NCBI GenBank assembly: GCA_004335835.1
Contig: RWJK01000570.1
Coordinates: forward strand, 4,908 to 36,351
Source of the DNA: Scenedesmus sp. ARA3
Taxonomy: Eukaryota; Chlorophyta; Chlorophyceae; Sphaeropleales; Scenedesmaceae
Direction: 5' to 3'
DNA: 31,444 bases
The position numbers and the translations under genes were made by a program. Below the pieces are notes generated by a model that was not told where the DNA came from, ran no database searches, and worked only from the letters and a program-made list of their open reading frames with translations. Each line of letters starts with the position of its first letter. Within the stretch, counting starts at the first letter, position 1. Of the stretch, positions 1 to 9,990 are shown one piece after another.

Positions 1-82
1 AGGAGAAGTATCTAAATATGGTTCACTGCAGGAGAAGTATCTAAATATGGTTCACTGCAGGAGAAGTATCTAAATATGGTTC
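1..82. repeat. 29-bp tandem repeat at the window edge
   Basis: A 29-base unit beginning AGGAGAAGTATCTAAATATG is present at 1-29 and 30-58 with no differences seen, and its first 24 bases recur at 59-82. The array probably continues to the left of the window. The unit is AT-richer than its surroundings and codes for nothing recognisable. Confidence 0.9.
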
Positions 83-837
83 GAAGGCGTCTCCCCTTGC
101 TGCTACGAACCCAGCTGACGATGCTGTCCCATGGTTCAGTTGGTTGCTGCTGACCCTTATATGTTGATCTCCTGTCTGTATGTGTCCCATCAGCAGTCTG
201 CATGTGTCCCATAAGCAAGGCAATACTATTGCATAGTATGCCTGCTGTGGCTCAGTGAGCAACAGGGGCTCGGCTCAGCGAATTGCTGCACACCCATTAT
301 CAATGTCCACTCTGCGTGCTGCACGCTGCTGCAAATGCTGATGTGCGCGCTGCATTCTTTCCTGCACGCAGCAAGTGTAACTGCAGATTGCTGGTGTGAC
401 TTCCTGTGTGGTGCATGGGAGCTGGGAGGCTGTTTGTGCCACGTGGCATGCATGCGCCTGTATGGCATGCAGCATCGGTTTTGTTTTGTAGGCACTGTAG
501 GTAACCCAATATGTTCTCAGTGGAAAGCTTTGAAAGGGTGCAAGCACGCAGTCTAGCAAGACTGGGCTGCCCAAAAAGTTCCACATGTCTTCAATGCTTG
601 GTGCTGCCACAGCGCGTGCACTGCTGCATAATGCGCACACAGAAGCTAGCCAGTAACGCACAAGGCGCCCCTGACAGCAGCTGCCTGCCAGAGGACAGCA
701 CACCACACAACAATCTCGCCGTCAACAACAGCATATGGCACCGCAACATCCTGCGTCTTGAGTGACAAGACCGCTCCTGCAAGGACACCTCACAGTGACT
801 CCAACGCAGAAACAAAGACACGCACAACTCGTGCCTC
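83..837. other. Non-coding flank, 3' of the EF-hand gene
   Basis: No gene is supported here. Open frames exist on both strands but have no recognisable domain and mostly lack an ATG. By position the right part should hold the 3'UTR of the minus-strand EF-hand gene, whose stop codon is at 838-840. I did not find a TGTAA-type poly(A) signal for it on the minus strand. Confidence 0.5.
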
Positions 838-1184
838 TCAGCCTCTCCTGCCCCTTGGGCTGAGGCCGCTGTAGCACAGCCGAGGCGACACAGCAGCCTT
901 GCTGCTGCTGCTGCCGCCGCCGCCGCCAGGGCCATACACTGCTGGCATGCCCCCACCAATGCTTTGTCCACTGCTGCTGCTGCTGCCGCCTGTGAGAGAC
1001 CCAAACCCTCCGCTCACTGCGGTGCAGCAGCCGCCGGCTGCTGCTGCAGCAGTGCCAGCCAATGAGCCGCCGCTGCTGCTGGTGCCAGGCGAGCAGCTGC
1101 CCCGAGGACTTGGCAGGTAGCTGTTCACATAGGCTGGGTGGCGGCCGCCAAGCGCACCTGAGGCTGCACAATGCACCTCCTTTT

Positions 1185-1219
<35 letters not shown>

Positions 1220-4200
1220 CCAGGCTGCCTGCTGACACCACCAGTACTACTAGTAGTTGTGCTGCTGCCACTGCCACTGCCTGAAAGGGATATGCCGGCA
1301 GAGCCGTTTGCTGAGGCGCCGGCACTGCTGCCTGCGTTGCTGCGAATGGTCACTCGTTGCTGCCGCTGCTTCTTCTTCTTCTGCGCAGCACCACCTGCTG
1401 CTGCGCTTGGTGTTGCTCCCTTGCGGAACAGGCTGCCAGCACTGGTACCGCTGCCTTCTGTGGGTAGCAGCGCCACCCCACCCTGCTGCTGCTGCTGCTG
1501 CTCCTCCCTTCTCTGCATGCTGCTGCACAAGCTGCTGCCAGCGCTGCTGCTGCTGCCTGTCCCTCGGCGGCTGCTGTGCCCACATCCTTCGGCTGGCTGC
1601 TGCGTGCTGCTGCTGCTGCTGCTGCTGCCACCTGCAGCAGTACATGTATCTACATAGCTGCCATGCACACGAACCAGCTTCTGAGCCAAGACACTATGCC
1701 TAGGGCTGGCAAGCGCCTTCACACAGCTGCTGCGGCTGCTGTTAGTAACACCCTGCTGCGCCAGTGCCCCTGCTGCTGCCTTATCTACCAGCATGCTACT
1801 GCGAGGGCTGCTGTAAGTCCCATTGGCAGCTGCAACTGCGCCAGCTGCATTCAGACCTGCCTGCCACATCTCAGTGAATGCGCTGCTGCTGTCCACACCA
1901 CTGCCTCCACTGTTACTGCTGCTGCTGGCTCCCCCTGGCAAAGCAGCAGCAGCAGGACGTGGGGACTGCAGGTACCGCAGCAACTTGCCTTGCTCTGTCA
2001 CCACTGCGCCGCGTGAGTTGGTGGCTACTACTCTAGCAGAGAGGGGTGTCAACTGGCCTGGGCCTGATTGACCTGCTGCCGCCCCTGCTGTTGCTGCTGC
2101 TGCTGCTGGCTTGCCTGGTGACGCATGCAGCTGCCGTGCAGTGCTGCTGCCTCCGCTGCTGCTGCTGCCTGGCCCCCGCATCACTTCGCCATCTGTTTTT
2201 GCTGCAACTTCTTCTGCCGCCTTCACTGCTGCTGCTCTGCGAGGCGTATGCACAGTCACAATTGCTGCCGTGATTGGGCCAACATAGTCCTGCGACAGCA
2301 GCGCTGCAGGCGGCGTGGCGCGAGCAGACTGCAAATGCTTCACACACACATCTCTGAAGCCACCTTGCTGCGTCTCCTGGGCAGCACGCACCGCCTGCAG
2401 CAGTGCCGGCGGCGCCGCTGCAGCCGCCGCTGCTGCATCCAGCAGCAGCTGTGCAAAGCTGCCGGCGTCCCCACTCTGCTGCTGCTGCTGCTTCTGCTGT
2501 ATGCGTGGGCTCGCTACGGCTGAGCTGCTGCTGCCAACACCACCAGACAGCGAAAGGAACACGGCGCCACCCCCGCCGCTCCTGCTGCTGCCACTGCCAT
2601 CCCCAGCACCTGCCAGCCTACTGCCTCGGCTGCTGCTGCTGCTGCAGCAGCAGCCAGCAGCACTCACAGCCTGCGGTGCTGCAGCTGCAGCAGCAGCTGT
2701 AGCAGTGCTGCGGCTCTTGGGGCTGCCTGGCTGGCTAACTGCCCCAGACAGAGATGAGATCTGCTGCGCAATGCAGCTGGCAGTCACTACGCGCCATTCA
2801 TCCCTGCAAGGCTGCGGCTGCAGAACATGCCTGGGGCTGCTGCTGCTGCTGTTGATCCTGCCTGGTGAGGTGGGTGACCTGGGTGACCTAGGGGATCCAG
2901 GCGCTGATCTGTTAGTGACACTGTTAGTAACATTGTGGTTGTTACGAGCTGCACTGTGGCCTGTCGCACTGCTGCAGCAGCCTGACAGCAGGCACCCCTT
3001 GCCCGCTGCTGCTGCTATGTCTAGAGAACCCAGCTGCTGCTGGTGCAGTGAGTGCTGGTAGAGATGGTCTGCCACACAATCGCGGCTTGACGCCGCTGCT
3101 GCTGCTGCCACACCTGCTTGCCCTGCTGCTGCTGCTGCTGGGTCTGTGAGCCAATAGCTGCCCCTAGCAGATGCCAGCACTGAACCTGGCTCCACCTGCC
3201 ACACACTGTGCTGCGCTGTGCCAGTCTCTGCTGCTGCAGGAAACTCAAACCCTGCTGCTGCACCCTGCTGCTGCTGCTGCTGCTGTTGTGCCTGGCCCAC
3301 ACCCAACCCAGCACTCCCACCAGTAATGCTAGACAGCTGCAGCCTAGGAACTGCTACTGCTGCTTTTCGTGCTGCAGCAGCCTTGCAGGACCCCCCAGCA
3401 GCCACCTGCAAGCCCTGAACCCCACCCGGTGGCTGCAGCACAAACCCAGCCGCCGCCGCTGCTGCTGTAGTAGCCGCAAGCGACTCTGCTGCTGCTGCAG
3501 CAGTGGCCTGCATGTCCCCGAGCAGCGATTCATGGCCCGTGCAGGAGCTGCGGCGCCGCTGCATGCGTGGCGGCGGCCCAGAAGGACAGCCGGCTGCTGC
3601 TGCTGGTGACACTGCCAGCAGCCGCTGAGTCAGCACTGGCACACCAGCAACCACTGCCACAGCACCTGCAGCTGCTGCTGCTGCGTCGTCTGCCGCGCCG
3701 GTACCGCTGGTCGTGCGGCGCTGCCGTACCACAGCAGCCGCCACTGCTGCAGCAGCAGCAGCCTCACCACCACCATCCTGCAAGCCCTCGCCTGCTCCCA
3801 CCAGCTGCTGCTGGCCATCCGGCAGCAACCCACCAGTGCTATCACTTGCACCTTGCAGGCTGTCAAGATCAGGCCCTGCAGCAGCTGCAGCTACAGCGTC
3901 CTCCACTGTCTCCCTGTTGTGCAGTGTTTCGTTGAAGGCCTTCTGGCTGCGGATGGCCTCCTCTGCCTTGGCTACTGCTTGTGCGTCGTCGCTGAGGTTC
4001 ACGTCGTAGTGCAGCCACTTGCGGCGGCTCTCACCACCCTGCAGGCACAACACAGCATATCACAGCCGTCAGACACACAGCACAAGCCGGCACCATGACT
4101 CTGTGCATTATCCTCCGCCTTGGCTACTGCTTGTGCATCGTCGCTGAGGTTCACGTCGTAGTGCAGCCACTTGCGGCGGCTCTCGCCTCCCTGCAGGCAC

Positions 4201-5472
4201 AACACAAGCGCCGCACACGAGCACATAGGAAGTGTGATTGTCACACAACCCAGCAAGAAGCGGGAGGTTCCCACAGTGGGAGCTTCAAACAATGGCGGCT
4301 GGGAAGAACAAACACAGGCAGCTCCCCTCAGATGCAGCAGGCATCACCGCCAGGCAGGACATACTTGCAGCAATGCTGCAAAGATCATCACGCTTCCCCG
4401 CAATATCTGCTCTAACGTACAATCGCTGAGCAGCGCTGTGCACCGCGCCCTGCTGCAGCCGCACCTGCGTGATCTCCGACAGCATCTGGGTGCGCTTCAG
4501 CTGGCGGATCATCACGCCAAACGGCAGCGCCATGCCTGCAGGCACAGATAAGACCAGAGCAATATACAGCAATCGGTCAGACTGATCATTGTAAAGCAAA
4601 GATCAATCACTATTCATTTTGCCAAACGGCAGCACCACGCCTGCAGGCACAGTTGAAGGCACACCACACACTGAGCATGTGTTCACCCTGTTGTGGCCTA
4701 TTTCATCCAAGGTGGTGCCAGGACCCACATGCAACTATCCTCACACTTGCACACCTGCACCAGAGCTGCTGCCAGGCATTGCATGCCACGTCACTTGCGT
4801 GCGAACCAGCTGCTGTCCTTGCTGCTGCTGCTGCTGCCGCATGCTCACCTGAGGGCAGCACGTACTCCCCTGACAGCAGGTGCTTGCCAGCAGCAAACTC
4901 ATCCATCATGAACGCCTCAAACTCGCCCCAGCCAATGCAGCCGTCATGGTTGGCGTCCTGCAGGACAGGCAGACAAGTGACAAACATGTGAACCACGGCT
5001 GTTTGAACTCAAGACAGTGCTGGCAGCGATTGCAGTGGCACCCTGCAGGCAGGGCATGCTAAATCGTCACGTGCGTGACACCTGAGCAGCAGACAATAAG
5101 CTGCCGCATCCCTGCTGCTATGAGCTGCTTGCAGGAAACAGCTGTCACTGGGAGGGCTGTTCTCCGCCAGAACAGCGCCACCTGCTTCAGCTGCCGCTGC
5201 CGCTGCTGCTATTGCCTCACCAAGTCACCGGCTGGGCATGCCATGCTCTGTGTGCAGCGCGAGCTGCTGCTGCAGCTGCTTTACACAGCCACACAATGCA
5301 CAACCACCATCAGAGCCATTCAGCGCAGCCCCACATAGAGCGGCGGTGCCTCTGATGTTGCTGCTGTTGCTGCTGTCCCAGGCAATAATTGGTGCTGTCT
5401 CACACAATGCAACGAGCTCTGCCTCCTGAAGAAGCGACCTGCTGCTGCTGCTGGCTTTCTAGCACTGGCTGC

Positions 5473-5527
<55 letters not shown>

Positions 5528-6628
5528 TCAAGCAGTGCCCGCTGCCGGCTCTCACCATGAGCTTTATCATCTCAGTGATGTTGGACTCATCACAAGGGAT
5601 GCGCGCCGCCTGCGTGATAGCACACACAATGCATGCATTGGTTCTCTGTTGCTGGATGCTGCCGCACATGCCTTGAAGTGATGGCGCTGTGTTGCGGCGG
5701 CATAGATGCTTGTGCTGCACAACTGTTGCTGCAGTCGTTGCGCTGGCTTAGAAGCTGTGGTTGCGCTGGCTTACAAGCTGTGGTCTCATGCTTGCGCTGG
5801 GACTATGATAACCTCGCTGTTGCTTTGATGGCTGCTTCAGCAGCTGCTACTGCTATCGTGTAGTGTGTGCTGCTGCCGCAATCTCAGCACTGCAAGCAGC
5901 TCAAGGTGCTCCAGCGTGCTGCTGCTGCTGCTGCTGCTGCTTGTGCTGCTTACTATGCAGTGTTGAAACCCGTAACAATGCTGCTGCTGGTGCTTACTGC
6001 CTCACCTGCAGCGCTGCCAGCAGCCCGCGGTGCTCCATCATGCCGCTGCTGCTTATGTGCAAAGATTTAACACCGTCGTTATTGCTGGTGCTGCTGCTGC
6101 TCACTGCCTCACCTGCAGTGCAGCCAGCAGCTCGTGGTGTTCCAGCGTGCCGCTGCCATCATCATCAACCAGGTCAAACCACTCGCGGATGACTTTGACT
6201 ATGACCGGATGCAGCCGCGGAGGCGGCAGCGTCTTGCCGTGCCGCAGGCACCATGCGCGGTGCTGTGCGCGGCGCAGCATGCCCTCAATGTAGGTCTGCA
6301 GGAAACAGCAGGGCAACACGGCACGGTGCTGGCATAATGCCTCATAGCATTATGCTTTGTCCTGCATTACGTCTTGTCTACTGGTTGAAATCATACAAAC
6401 AGGCTGTACTGCTCACAATGTAAGAAGGACAGCGTCTACTGCCTGCACACAGAAGAGATAAACTGCTGGCATGCAGAGCACGAGCCATGCACGTACCTTG
6501 GTTGCCTTGTCCAGGCGCTTCACCCTGGTAACCTTGCCATTGCCTGCAATGCTATTGAATGCCGAGGAGGTGCGAGCAGAGCCGTGCCTGCTCGCTACCT
6601 GCGGCACTGCTGTTTCAGCGGGCTGCAT
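838..6628 (-). CDS. Paired EF-hand calcium-binding protein with long SPR-motif low-complexity tail
   Basis: Six exons join in phase: 6628-6497, 6295-6113, 5609-5556, 4957-4849, 4535-4465 and 4038-838, giving about 1,249 residues. All donors are GT and all acceptors AG. The start is the ATG at 6628, the first in the frame. Two canonical EF-hand loops are visible, DDDGSGTLEHHE (about residues 88-99) and DANHDGCIGWGE (about 124-135). They are separated by a helical linker encoded partly by the 18-codon exon 3, so a Ca2+-responsive pair is likely. Exons 5 and 6 add a basic helix and the segment GGESRRKWLHYDVNLSDDAQ. The rest of exon 6 is Ala/Ser/Gln/Gly-rich and disordered, with at least nine Ser-Pro-Arg motifs up to the C-terminus (SPRGRRG), which suggest proline-directed phosphorylation or microtubule/RNA contact. 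I do not recognise the family beyond EF-hand, and the target is unknown. Exons 2, 5 and 6 have partial tandem copies in adjacent introns. Confidence 0.8.
4039..4190 (-). repeat. Partial copy of EF-hand gene exon 6 (acceptor side)
   Basis: The first roughly 80 bases of exon 6, with its splice acceptor CCTGCAG and the following intron bases, recur 152 bases upstream. The copy's acceptor ends at 4191 and its coding-like part runs from 4190 to about 4110. It keeps the frame for GGESRRKWLHYDVNLSDDAQ with only a few silent changes, then diverges. Reading in from the copy leads to sequence without an obvious donor, so it is more likely a decoy acceptor than a second exon. Confidence 0.85.
4606..4652 (-). 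repeat. Short copy of EF-hand gene exon 5 acceptor edge
   Basis: The start of exon 5 and its acceptor (real acceptor boundary at 4535) are repeated 105 bases upstream, with the copied boundary at 4640. About 35 bases match with three or so changes, covering the splice site and the codons for LPFG. Confidence 0.75.
5468..5526. repeat. CTG microsatellite in EF-hand gene intron 3
   Basis: Eight GCT units and, after a one-unit interruption, about eleven more lie just downstream, in the minus sense, of the exon 3 donor at 5556. On the sense strand the run reads CAG. Confidence 0.9.
5875..6060 (-). repeat. Two copies of EF-hand gene exon 2 donor edge
   Basis: The end of exon 2 (LEHHELLAALQ followed by GTGAGG, boundary at 6113) recurs 107 bases downstream with boundary 6006, reading MMEHRGLLAALQ then GTGAGG. 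A more decayed copy near 5880-5915 reads roughly LEHLELLAVL with no good donor. CTG runs separate the copies. Confidence 0.75.
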
Positions 6629-6701
6629 GCTGGGCACCCCTCAGGCCTGCTGCTGCTGTGCAGCTGCTTTACTGCTCCCACAGCTCCAGCAACCGCTCGC
6701 C

Positions 6702-6722
6702 CTACTATAACATTATAGTTAT
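6702..6722 (-). promoter_or_regulatory. Candidate TATA-rich core promoter of the EF-hand gene
   Basis: On the minus strand this stretch contains TATAAT and TTATAG within 20 bases, 75-95 bases before the ATG at 6628. It is the most AT-rich patch in the upstream region. Position and composition are the only evidence. Confidence 0.3.
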
Positions 6723-8617
6723 GTCTTGGTCATCATTGAATTAGTTTAAAGGCCCTCATTGCACTGAGTGCTACGCAGGCAACTTGGCGGGGTTTTCCTC
6801 GTCTCCTTGAGTAAAGCCTCTCGTTCACGCGTTACTGGCTTCAAAGTGAGTAGTTTTGTTCCGAAAAACCTTTCTTTCGGCAACGCCACCTTGAGCTTGC
6901 AAGTGCCATCATGGTCATTGCAGTGAGTGTTTATGTTCTGCAGCAGTGCTGCAGTGGTGTCACTCACTCGCAGGCTCAGCCTGGCTGTGAAAGAATCCTG
7001 GCTCTGCAGCAAGCGGATAACGGCAAAAAAATATCACATGCCACTCGCGAGCAGCTGCTCGTTCCATTTCAGCAGATTGATTTCATGGGACGCCTCATCA
7101 ACTGCAGCACCAGATGGCAGACAACAAACAGCCTGAGCCAGCAAGCAGCTGCGCCACTTGGGGACGACAACCAGCCTCTGCCAGACACATCAAGATCCTG
7201 CAAGTTGCGGTGCGTAACACACCTGCCAAGCACATCAGCAAACAGCACGCAAGACTTCAAGAACTCAAAGCCTGCCAGTCCTGTGGCGCGCCATGCCTAT
7301 GCAGGGGGGCAGCAACACCACAAACCCACTGACAATACACAACCTAGCGAGCTGTCTAGGCCATACATATGTACTGCACTACAGAGCTGCAGGCACACAA
7401 ACTATTGTTGACCTGACCCAAGTAACACGTCAGGTAACACTCTGCCGCTCATTCACATCAATGCAGCCACAATCATGACAACATCAACCATGTCACCGCT
7501 GCTTGCCGAACATGCCCAAACCTTCCTGCTAGCTATCCGGGCAAAAACATACACACACACAGGGAGCTCAGCTGCAAGCGCACATACAACAGTTTAAGAG
7601 TGCAAAAGTTGCTGCAGCAGCACACGCGCACTGCTGCTGCTGCTCCACATCAAGCAAAACTGGACATTGCATGGTCACCGCTGTACCGCTTGTTCACATG
7701 CTGAAACAGTACACTGCACATACAGGGCACACAGCACTGGCTCAGACAACCCGGGAAATGCCCTGACACCACACAATGGGACTTGCTACGTGAGCATGCA
7801 GCAGCATTTGCCATGAAACAAACCGATCACAAACACAGCTACACAACAGGTATGTTCTGGCATGACACCAGAGCCCTTCTGGCAACAAAACCTCCACATG
7901 CCATCAAAACCCATACAACCCTTGCCGGCAAGCCAATCCATCACTGGCTGTGCTGCAGCTGCAGCTGCAGCTGACTGTTCCCCTGTCACTTCGTCATGAT
8001 GCTGCTCTGCAGAACTTGACAGCTGTCACACTCACAGCCCTGCAACTAAACACTGCAGGTGTTGTGCTAGAACAGTAGCAGCCTGATGCTTCATGGCAGC
8101 CAGCGACCAACAGTTTGCTGACCGGTCTCATGCAAGAAGAAGGGGTCTGGGTATGCACACAGGCACAGCATCAATCAAACAAAGAGGACGATATCAGCAG
8201 CCGTCGCTACCGGGGCTCCCTGACAAAAGCATGCTGCTGCTAGGTATACACCTTGCAGAGCTGTAGCAGCTGCAGCTGGCATGAAACAACAAAAAACACA
8301 TAAAGAGGCTGGCTGGCATAAAACTGCCCTCTCACACAGAGTCAGCCAGAACATGCACAAAACGGTGCGGGCCTGCTGAGGATCGCAGCTGCGTGCTAGT
8401 GCTTCTACTCAGTTGCTGGACAGGCACACAGTACCAGAGACGCGGACGCACACACGTTGCAACTTGGTCCCACGCATGTCAACCATGTCTACATCTCATG
8501 CCACTACATCAGGGTGAAGCATGACATCATCATCACAATCTTGCAGCGCTGCCGCTTATGTTTGCTACCCAGATGGCTGCAGCTGCTGCAGTGACAACCC
8601 ACCCGCCAGGCTGGATC

Positions 8618-8618
<1 letters not shown>

Positions 8619-8660
<42 letters not shown>
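8619..8660. repeat. (CTG)14 microsatellite
   Basis: Fourteen uninterrupted CTG units on the plus strand, 3' of the transporter gene's stop codon. In the transporter's sense the run reads CAG. Confidence 0.95.
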
Positions 8661-8661
<1 letters not shown>

Positions 8662-8699
8662 AGGAGCAGCTCAGCCACCACAAAGCTGGAACCACGTCA

Positions 8700-8825
8700 A
8701 AGCCATGCTCACTGCTGCTGCAGCGCGGCCGCCTGCTGCTGCTGCTACTGCTGATTCTGCAGCTCAGATTCCTTTTCTGCCACCAGGAAGATCAGCCCGC
8801 TGACCACATAACAGCAGGGCACAGT
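8700..8825 (-). repeat. Copy of the transporter's C-terminal exon end beyond the stop codon
   Basis: The sequence encoding the last helix of the transporter (CCYVVSGLIFLVAEKE) is repeated past the real stop at 8832. In the copy the reading goes CCYVVSGLIFLVAEKESELQNQQ and then hits a TAG within the glutamine run. It lies in the presumed 3'UTR, and is the downstream counterpart of the other exon-edge copies in this gene. Confidence 0.85.
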
Positions 8826-8831
8826 CCCTGC

Positions 8832-9951
8832 TCACTGTTGCTGCAGTGCGGCCGCTTGCTGCTGCTGCTGCTGCTGATTCTGCAGCTCGATCTCCTTTTC
8901 AGCTACCAGGAAGATCAGCCCGCTGACCACATAGCAGCAGGGCGCCAGCAGCATGGCGTGCTGCAGGCCCACCACCTCTGCCAGCTTGGCAACCGCCACA
9001 GGGCCAAAGCCGCCGATCAAGTTCCTGCAAGCAGACACAGGCAGCAGCAGCAGCAGCAGCAGCAGCCACAAAGTCAGCACCACACCCGCCAGCTTGGCAA
9101 CTGCCACAGGGACGAACCCGCCGATCAAGTTCCTGCAAGCAGCGGAAAAGCAGCAGCAGCAAAGTGTACAGTCTGCAAAGCGCAGTCGCTTTACGAAGGT
9201 TGTTGCAGCGCGTTGGCCGTGCTGCCCAGCTCCTAGACGCGCAATCTGCGAATGAATATTGTGCCTGAAATCAATTCCTTGTAAAGAAACATACCAATTG
9301 CTGCTGTTGCCCCTGCTGCTGCTGCCCCTGCCACTGCTGCTGCATTTCTAGACACTAACGGCCTCGCCTGATGCACAGGTACAGCGCGCTGGCCGTGCTG
9401 CCCAGCTCCTGTGGGGCCACGCTGCGGATCATGATGGCCCCCGGGCGCCCGCCAAGCCTCAGACAGTGCAAAGCCCACAAGCAACATACACGATTGCTAC
9501 CAGCCATGTATACCACAACTAACACCCAAAAAGAACCTGATGTAGAATGTCAGCTGCCTACCACAAAGCACTGCTGCTGCTGCTACTGCTGCTGCTGCCG
9601 TGCTCACCTAATGCACAGGTACAGCGCGCTGGCTGTACTGCCCAGCTCCTGTGGGGCCACACCGCGGATCATGATGGCCCCGGGGGCCCGCCATGCCTCA
9701 GACAGTGCAAAGCCCACAAGCAACATACACGATTGCTACCAGCCATGTAACCACAACAAACACCCAGAAAGAACCTGCTATACCACGCCAGCTGCCTACC
9801 ACAAAGCACTGCTGCTGCTGCTACTGGTTCCATGCTCGCCTGATGCACAGGTAACCGCGCTGGCCGTGCTGCCTAGCTCCTGTGGGGCCACGCTGCGGAT
9901 CATGATGGCCCCTGAGCTCACCTTATGCAAAGAAACATCCCAAACTGCTGC

Positions 9952-9990
<39 letters not shown>

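Larger units (their letters stand above)
6629..8700. other. Intergenic, EF-hand gene promoter side to transporter 3' flank
   Basis: I find no supported gene in about 2 kb. The left part should contain the 5'UTR and promoter of the minus-strand EF-hand gene. An AT-rich stretch at 6702-6722 with two TATA-like words lies 75-95 bases upstream of its ATG. A minus-strand frame at 6746-7012 has ordinary-looking composition but no domain I know. The rest is CA-rich with scattered CTG runs. Confidence 0.45.

Noticed and set aside
70..100. tRNA T-loop-like GGTTCGAAG
   Set aside because: No cloverleaf arms could be formed around it. It results from the end of the 29-bp repeat meeting unique sequence.
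6746..7012. Minus-strand frame upstream of the EF-hand gene
   Set aside because: Its composition is protein-like but it has no known domain and no splice link in phase to exon 1. It could be 5'UTR or an unrecognised exon.
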